From Catenovulum sp052056295 (GTDB lineage: Bacteria > Pseudomonadota > Gammaproteobacteria > Enterobacterales > Alteromonadaceae): 64,000 nt of DNA. The stretch is from contig NZ_CP182493.1 of the NCBI RefSeq assembly GCF_052056295.1, positions 4,077,013 through 4,141,012 on the forward strand, in the 5' to 3' direction. Below the pieces are notes generated by a model. That model saw only the letters and a list, made by a program, of their open reading frames with translations, was not told the origin of the DNA and did no database searches. This document shows, piece by piece, positions 60,966 to 64,000 of the stretch (position 1 is its first letter; each line of letters starts with the position of its first letter). The position numbers were made by a program, and so were the translations under genes.

Positions 60966-63900
60966 GTATACAAAACCCATTAACTAAAGGTCCTGAATTG
61001 CTTGCTGTTGAACAAATGCAATTGTTGGGTCGTCACTTAATTGAAGCAAGTGCTGGTACGGGTAAAACCTTTAATATCACCCGAATTTATCTGCGTTTAT
61101 TGTTAGAAAAGCAGCTCACCGTAAAACAAATTCTATTAATGACTTTTACTAAAGCGGCAACCGAAGAGCTAAAAGGGCGTATTGAAAAGGTATTGCGTGA
61201 AACGCTTAATACTTGGGCAACTTTAGCCGATAGCCAAGATAGTTTTTTTGTTCATTTGCACCAAGCAGTGGCTGAAGATGAAGCGCAGCTGTTATTGAAA
61301 AAAGCATTGTTAGAGTTAGATGAAGCAAGCATTTTTACTATCCATGGTTTTTGTAAAACCGTATTAAGCCAACAAGCATTTGCTAGCCAATTGCCCATGC
61401 AAATGAATATGGAAGCCGATACCAGTGAATTATTATTGCAAGCTACACAAGACTGGTTTCGTAAAAATGCTCAAGATAAAACACTGATTAATTGTTTGTT
61501 AGAGCACGGCTGGCATACACCTGATAGATTTATTCGAGAATTCGCCACAGCGATAAAAATTCAGCAACCTTGTTTAGTCGCGACTGCGGATAAAATTAAC
61601 CAAGCGCATAACCAAGCGCTTGAAGATTGGTTAACAAGGCAAAATGAAACTAAACAGCAACTAAAACAACATCTGCTACAGCACCAAGCAGAAATCTTCG
61701 AAGCGCTTGTTTTAAGCAAAAAAGGTGCTGAACAACAAAAACGCCAAGGAGAGTGGCAAGCTGCACTGGCTTGGTTAGAGAATCCTACAGCGGATGAATC
61801 ACCAAAAGAACTCGGTGATTTTATTAATGGTAATAGATATCGCAAAAACCAAAGTCTAATTGATATTTTTGCGCCGATTAAACTGTTTCGCGATAGCTTC
61901 AAAAAAGAACTTGCTGCTTTACAAACAGAACTTGATAAGTGTTTACAAGCTGTTGAAGTTAATCAAATAGTTGCACAGGCGATAGAGGATATTCGTTTAG
62001 CTTTTCAGCAAAATAAAAGTCTTAAAAAGGTATTGGATTTTGACGATCTCATTTACCTGTTAGCACAAGCATTGGCTAAGCCTCAAGCACAGCAACAACT
62101 TATTCCGCAGTTACGCCAGCAGTTTCCAGTTGCTTTGATAGACGAATTTCAAGATACAGATATTAATCAGTATCAAATTTTGCAAAAACTCTATGGCGAT
62201 GCGCCGCAGACGCAAGCTTTGTTTATGATTGGTGATCCTAAACAAGCAATTTATGGTTTTAGAGGCGGTGATATATTTACCTATTTGGCTGCGCGAGAGC
62301 AAGCCGATTATATTTGGGTGATGGATACTAACTGGCGTTCAAGTTTAGCTGTGATCCAAGCATACAATAGATTATTTCATGGTGCGCCACTTGAGCAAGA
62401 TGCGCGTGATGTTTTTGGTTTTGAGATTGATTACCAACAAGTAAAAGCGGGTAAACAAAGTGTCGAGCAAGCTTTTACTGACAACAGTGATTTTGCCGCG
62501 ATAAATTATCTGCTTTATCAGCCTGCTGATGATAATGACAAAGCGGTTATCAACAAAGCTGATTTAAAAACAGGTCTAGCCATCTGGGTTACTAACGAAA
62601 TAGTGCGTTTGTTAGAAACTGTTGAACTAAATCAGCGAGCAGTTTTACCGCAAGATATAGCAATTCTAGTAAGAACAGGTACTGAAGCGGCAATTATAAA
62701 AAGTGCTTTGCAGCAAGCGAATATTGCTTCTGTGTATTTAAGCGAAAGTTCCAATGTATTTGAATCTAACCAAGCAAAACATATTTTATTTGTATTAGAA
62801 GCTTTGTTAGAACCGGAAAATAGCCGGTTAATCAATCGCGCTTTAGCCAGTGATTTATTCGGGTTTTCGGCGCAGCAAATATTTGATCTGCATTTAGAAC
62901 AAAACCAAGCTGACTTTGACCAAGTAATTGAACAATTTGCTGATTATAGAGCTCAGTGGCAGCACAAAGGCATAATGTCTGTACTGTTGCTGCTTATTCA
63001 AAACAATTACCAACCAACACCAGAACAGCATGAGCGTGGCTTAACCAACATGCTGCACCTTGCTGAAGTTTTGCAAAAGAAATCTATACAGCTAAAACAT
63101 CCGCAGCAGCTGATGAAATGGTTTAAAGAACAAGTTAGTTTGCCGCAATCACAAAGTGAAGCTGAGTTGCGTTTAGAGAGTGACAGTAACTTAGTGCAAA
63201 TCGTCACTCAGCATAAATCTAAAGGTTTAGAATACCCAATTGTCTTTATTCCATTCGCCACCGAATATTCTGATCCAACCAAAGCAGGGGTTAAATCTAA
63301 ATATCTGCTGCGATACTTCAATCAGCAAAGCCAGCAAAGTGAATTGCAAATTGGCTTAGATTCAGATGCGCTGAAAGCCTGTATGACTGAAGGGGATGCT
63401 GAAGCTGTAAGGCTATTTTATGTAGCGGTTACCCGTGCCGAGCATAGGTTGTACTTAGGTATGCCAATGCATAAACAAGCGAATAAATCGGCCATAGCTA
63501 AATGTTTAGATTTACAGCAAAGTGATAATGCGCTTTGGTTTAATCAGCTCAAATCAATTGAACGTGAAACTGCAATGCAGGGGCAAATTCATTGCCAACT
63601 GCTTGATAAAGCATTGACTCAAGCTGATGTCCAAATATATCAAGCACAGCAGCAAGATGATAATTCACTACCCATTCGCGACTTTAACGGCGATATAGAA
63701 GATAACTGGCATTTGAGCTCGTTTTCGGCGTTAACGCGCAACTCTCATAGTCAAATCAGGCAAATTGAACGCCATGATGAATTTGAACAAAGCCCAGTGG
63801 TTACGTCTGTTAACCAAAGCAGTACAGATCCGCTTTATGCGGATGAGCTGAGATTTGCCTTAAAAAAAGGTGCTGATGCGGGTAACTTATTGCACGATAT

Positions 63901-64000
63901 TTTAGAGCATGCTGATTTTAGTCAGCAGAATTGGTCTCAGGTCGCAGAAGCGCCATTAGCCCGTTTTGCTCAGTTGCCAGAAGAACAACATTCGCAGTTA
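60962..64000 (+). CDS. recB: Exodeoxyribonuclease V subunit beta (3' truncated by window)
   Basis: The frame starts with the ATG overlapping the recC TGA and is open to the last base, about 1013 residues. RecB is the 3'-5' SF1A helicase and nuclease of RecBCD. Visible motifs: Walker A EASAGTGKTFNITRIYLRLL (motif I), ALIDEFQDTD (motif II), MIGDPKQAIYGFRGGD (motif III), TQHKSKGLEYPIVFIP and LFYVAVTRAEHRLYLG (motifs V and VI). The C-terminal nuclease domain lies beyond the window, and recD is expected next. Confidence 0.96.
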   Translation, partial: MSIQNPLTKGPELLAVEQMQLLGRHLIEASAGTGKTFNITRIYLRLLLEKQLTVKQILLMTFTKAATEELKGRIEKVLRETLNTWATLADSQDSFFVHLHQAVAEDEAQLLLKKALLELDEASIFTIHGFCKTVLSQQAFASQLPMQMNMEADTSELLLQATQDWFRKNAQDKTLINCLLEHGWHTPDRFIREFATAIKIQQPCLVATADKINQAHNQALEDWLTRQNETKQQLKQHLLQHQAEIFEALVLSKKGAEQQKRQGEWQAALAWLENPTADESPKELGDFINGNRYRKNQSLIDIFAPIKLFRDSFKKELAALQTELDKCLQAVEVNQIVAQAIEDIRLAFQQNKSLKKVLDFDDLIYLLAQALAKPQAQQQLIPQLRQQFPVALIDEFQDTDINQYQILQKLYGDAPQTQALFMIGDPKQAIYGFRGGDIFTYLAAREQADYIWVMDTNWRSSLAVIQAYNRLFHGAPLEQDARDVFGFEIDYQQVKAGKQSVEQAFTDNSDFAAINYLLYQPADDNDKAVINKADLKTGLAIWVTNEIVRLLETVELNQRAVLPQDIAILVRTGTEAAIIKSALQQANIASVYLSESSNVFESNQAKHILFVLEALLEPENSRLINRALASDLFGFSAQQIFDLHLEQNQADFDQVIEQFADYRAQWQHKGIMSVLLLLIQNNYQPTPEQHERGLTNMLHLAEVLQKKSIQLKHPQQLMKWFKEQVSLPQSQSEAELRLESDSNLVQIVTQHKSKGLEYPIVFIPFATEYSDPTKAGVKSKYLLRYFNQQSQQSELQIGLDSDALKACMTEGDAEAVRLFYVAVTRAEHRLYLGMPMHKQANKSAIAKCLDLQQSDNALWFNQLKSIERETAMQGQIHCQLLDKALTQADVQIYQAQQQDDNSLPIRDFNGDIEDNWHLSSFSALTRNSHSQIRQIERHDEFEQSPVVTSVNQSSTDPLYADELRFALKKGADAGNLLHDILEHADFSQQNWSQVAEAPLARFAQLPEEQHSQL

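Overview
This is a chromosomal window from a marine-type gammaproteobacterium, most likely Alteromonadales/Alteromonadaceae. An AT-rich, Catenovulum-like genome is my guess; the genus is inference. The evidence is the canonical gammaproteobacterial block rpsB-tsf-pyrH-frr-uppS-cdsA-dxr-rseP-bamA-skp-lpxD-fabZ-lpxA-lpxB-rnhB-dnaE-accA-tilS with map-glnD-dapD divergent from it, a class II DAHP synthase, RecBCD, and repeat families that I associate with this order. I see no phage, insertion sequence with transposase, CRISPR array, rRNA or tRNA.

Layout. 0-6.4 kb: end of a DEAD-box helicase, yehS-like gene, gshB (minus), an unrecognised membrane/coiled-coil protein, a GNAT acetyltransferase, divergent queC/queE, and a PhzF-family gene. 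6.5-14.9 kb: a cobalamin-riboswitch-led operon for corrinoid uptake and nucleotide-loop assembly (btuD-btuC-cobT-cobS-cobU-cobC-cobQ-cobO-btuF), without btuB. 15.1-25.2 kb: single genes (nagZ, LMW-PTP, class II DAHP synthase, RRM protein, double-length QueD-like protein, M23 peptidase, M61 aminopeptidase, galM, DUF4234 protein) separated by repeat-rich spacers. 25.2-31.9 kb (minus): a tightly overlapping six-gene operon RDD-SpoIIM-DUF4129-DUF4350-MoxR-DUF58. 32.1-36.4 kb (minus): map-glnD-dapD. 36.5-57 kb (plus): translation, isoprenoid, phospholipid, outer-membrane assembly, lipid A, replication and fatty acid genes. 57-64 kb: a TonB-C-domain lipoprotein, recC and the start of recB (cut by the window end).

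The genes are mostly core. The most unusual content is (i) three families of foldback repeats, one of which supplies stop codons to two B12-operon genes and fills the whole cobC-cobQ spacer; (ii) a conserved-core repeat whose hairpin stems differ between copies but always stay self-complementary; (iii) a two-domain QueD-like protein whose active-site residues look divided between the domains; (iv) a PhzF-family protein lacking the catalytic glutamate; (v) a signal-peptide-like mini-ORF between the B12 riboswitch and btuD that stops inside a repeat; and (vi) the MoxR/DUF58 membrane operon. I found no clear, wholly new multi-gene system; the MoxR operon is the nearest to an undercharacterised machine.
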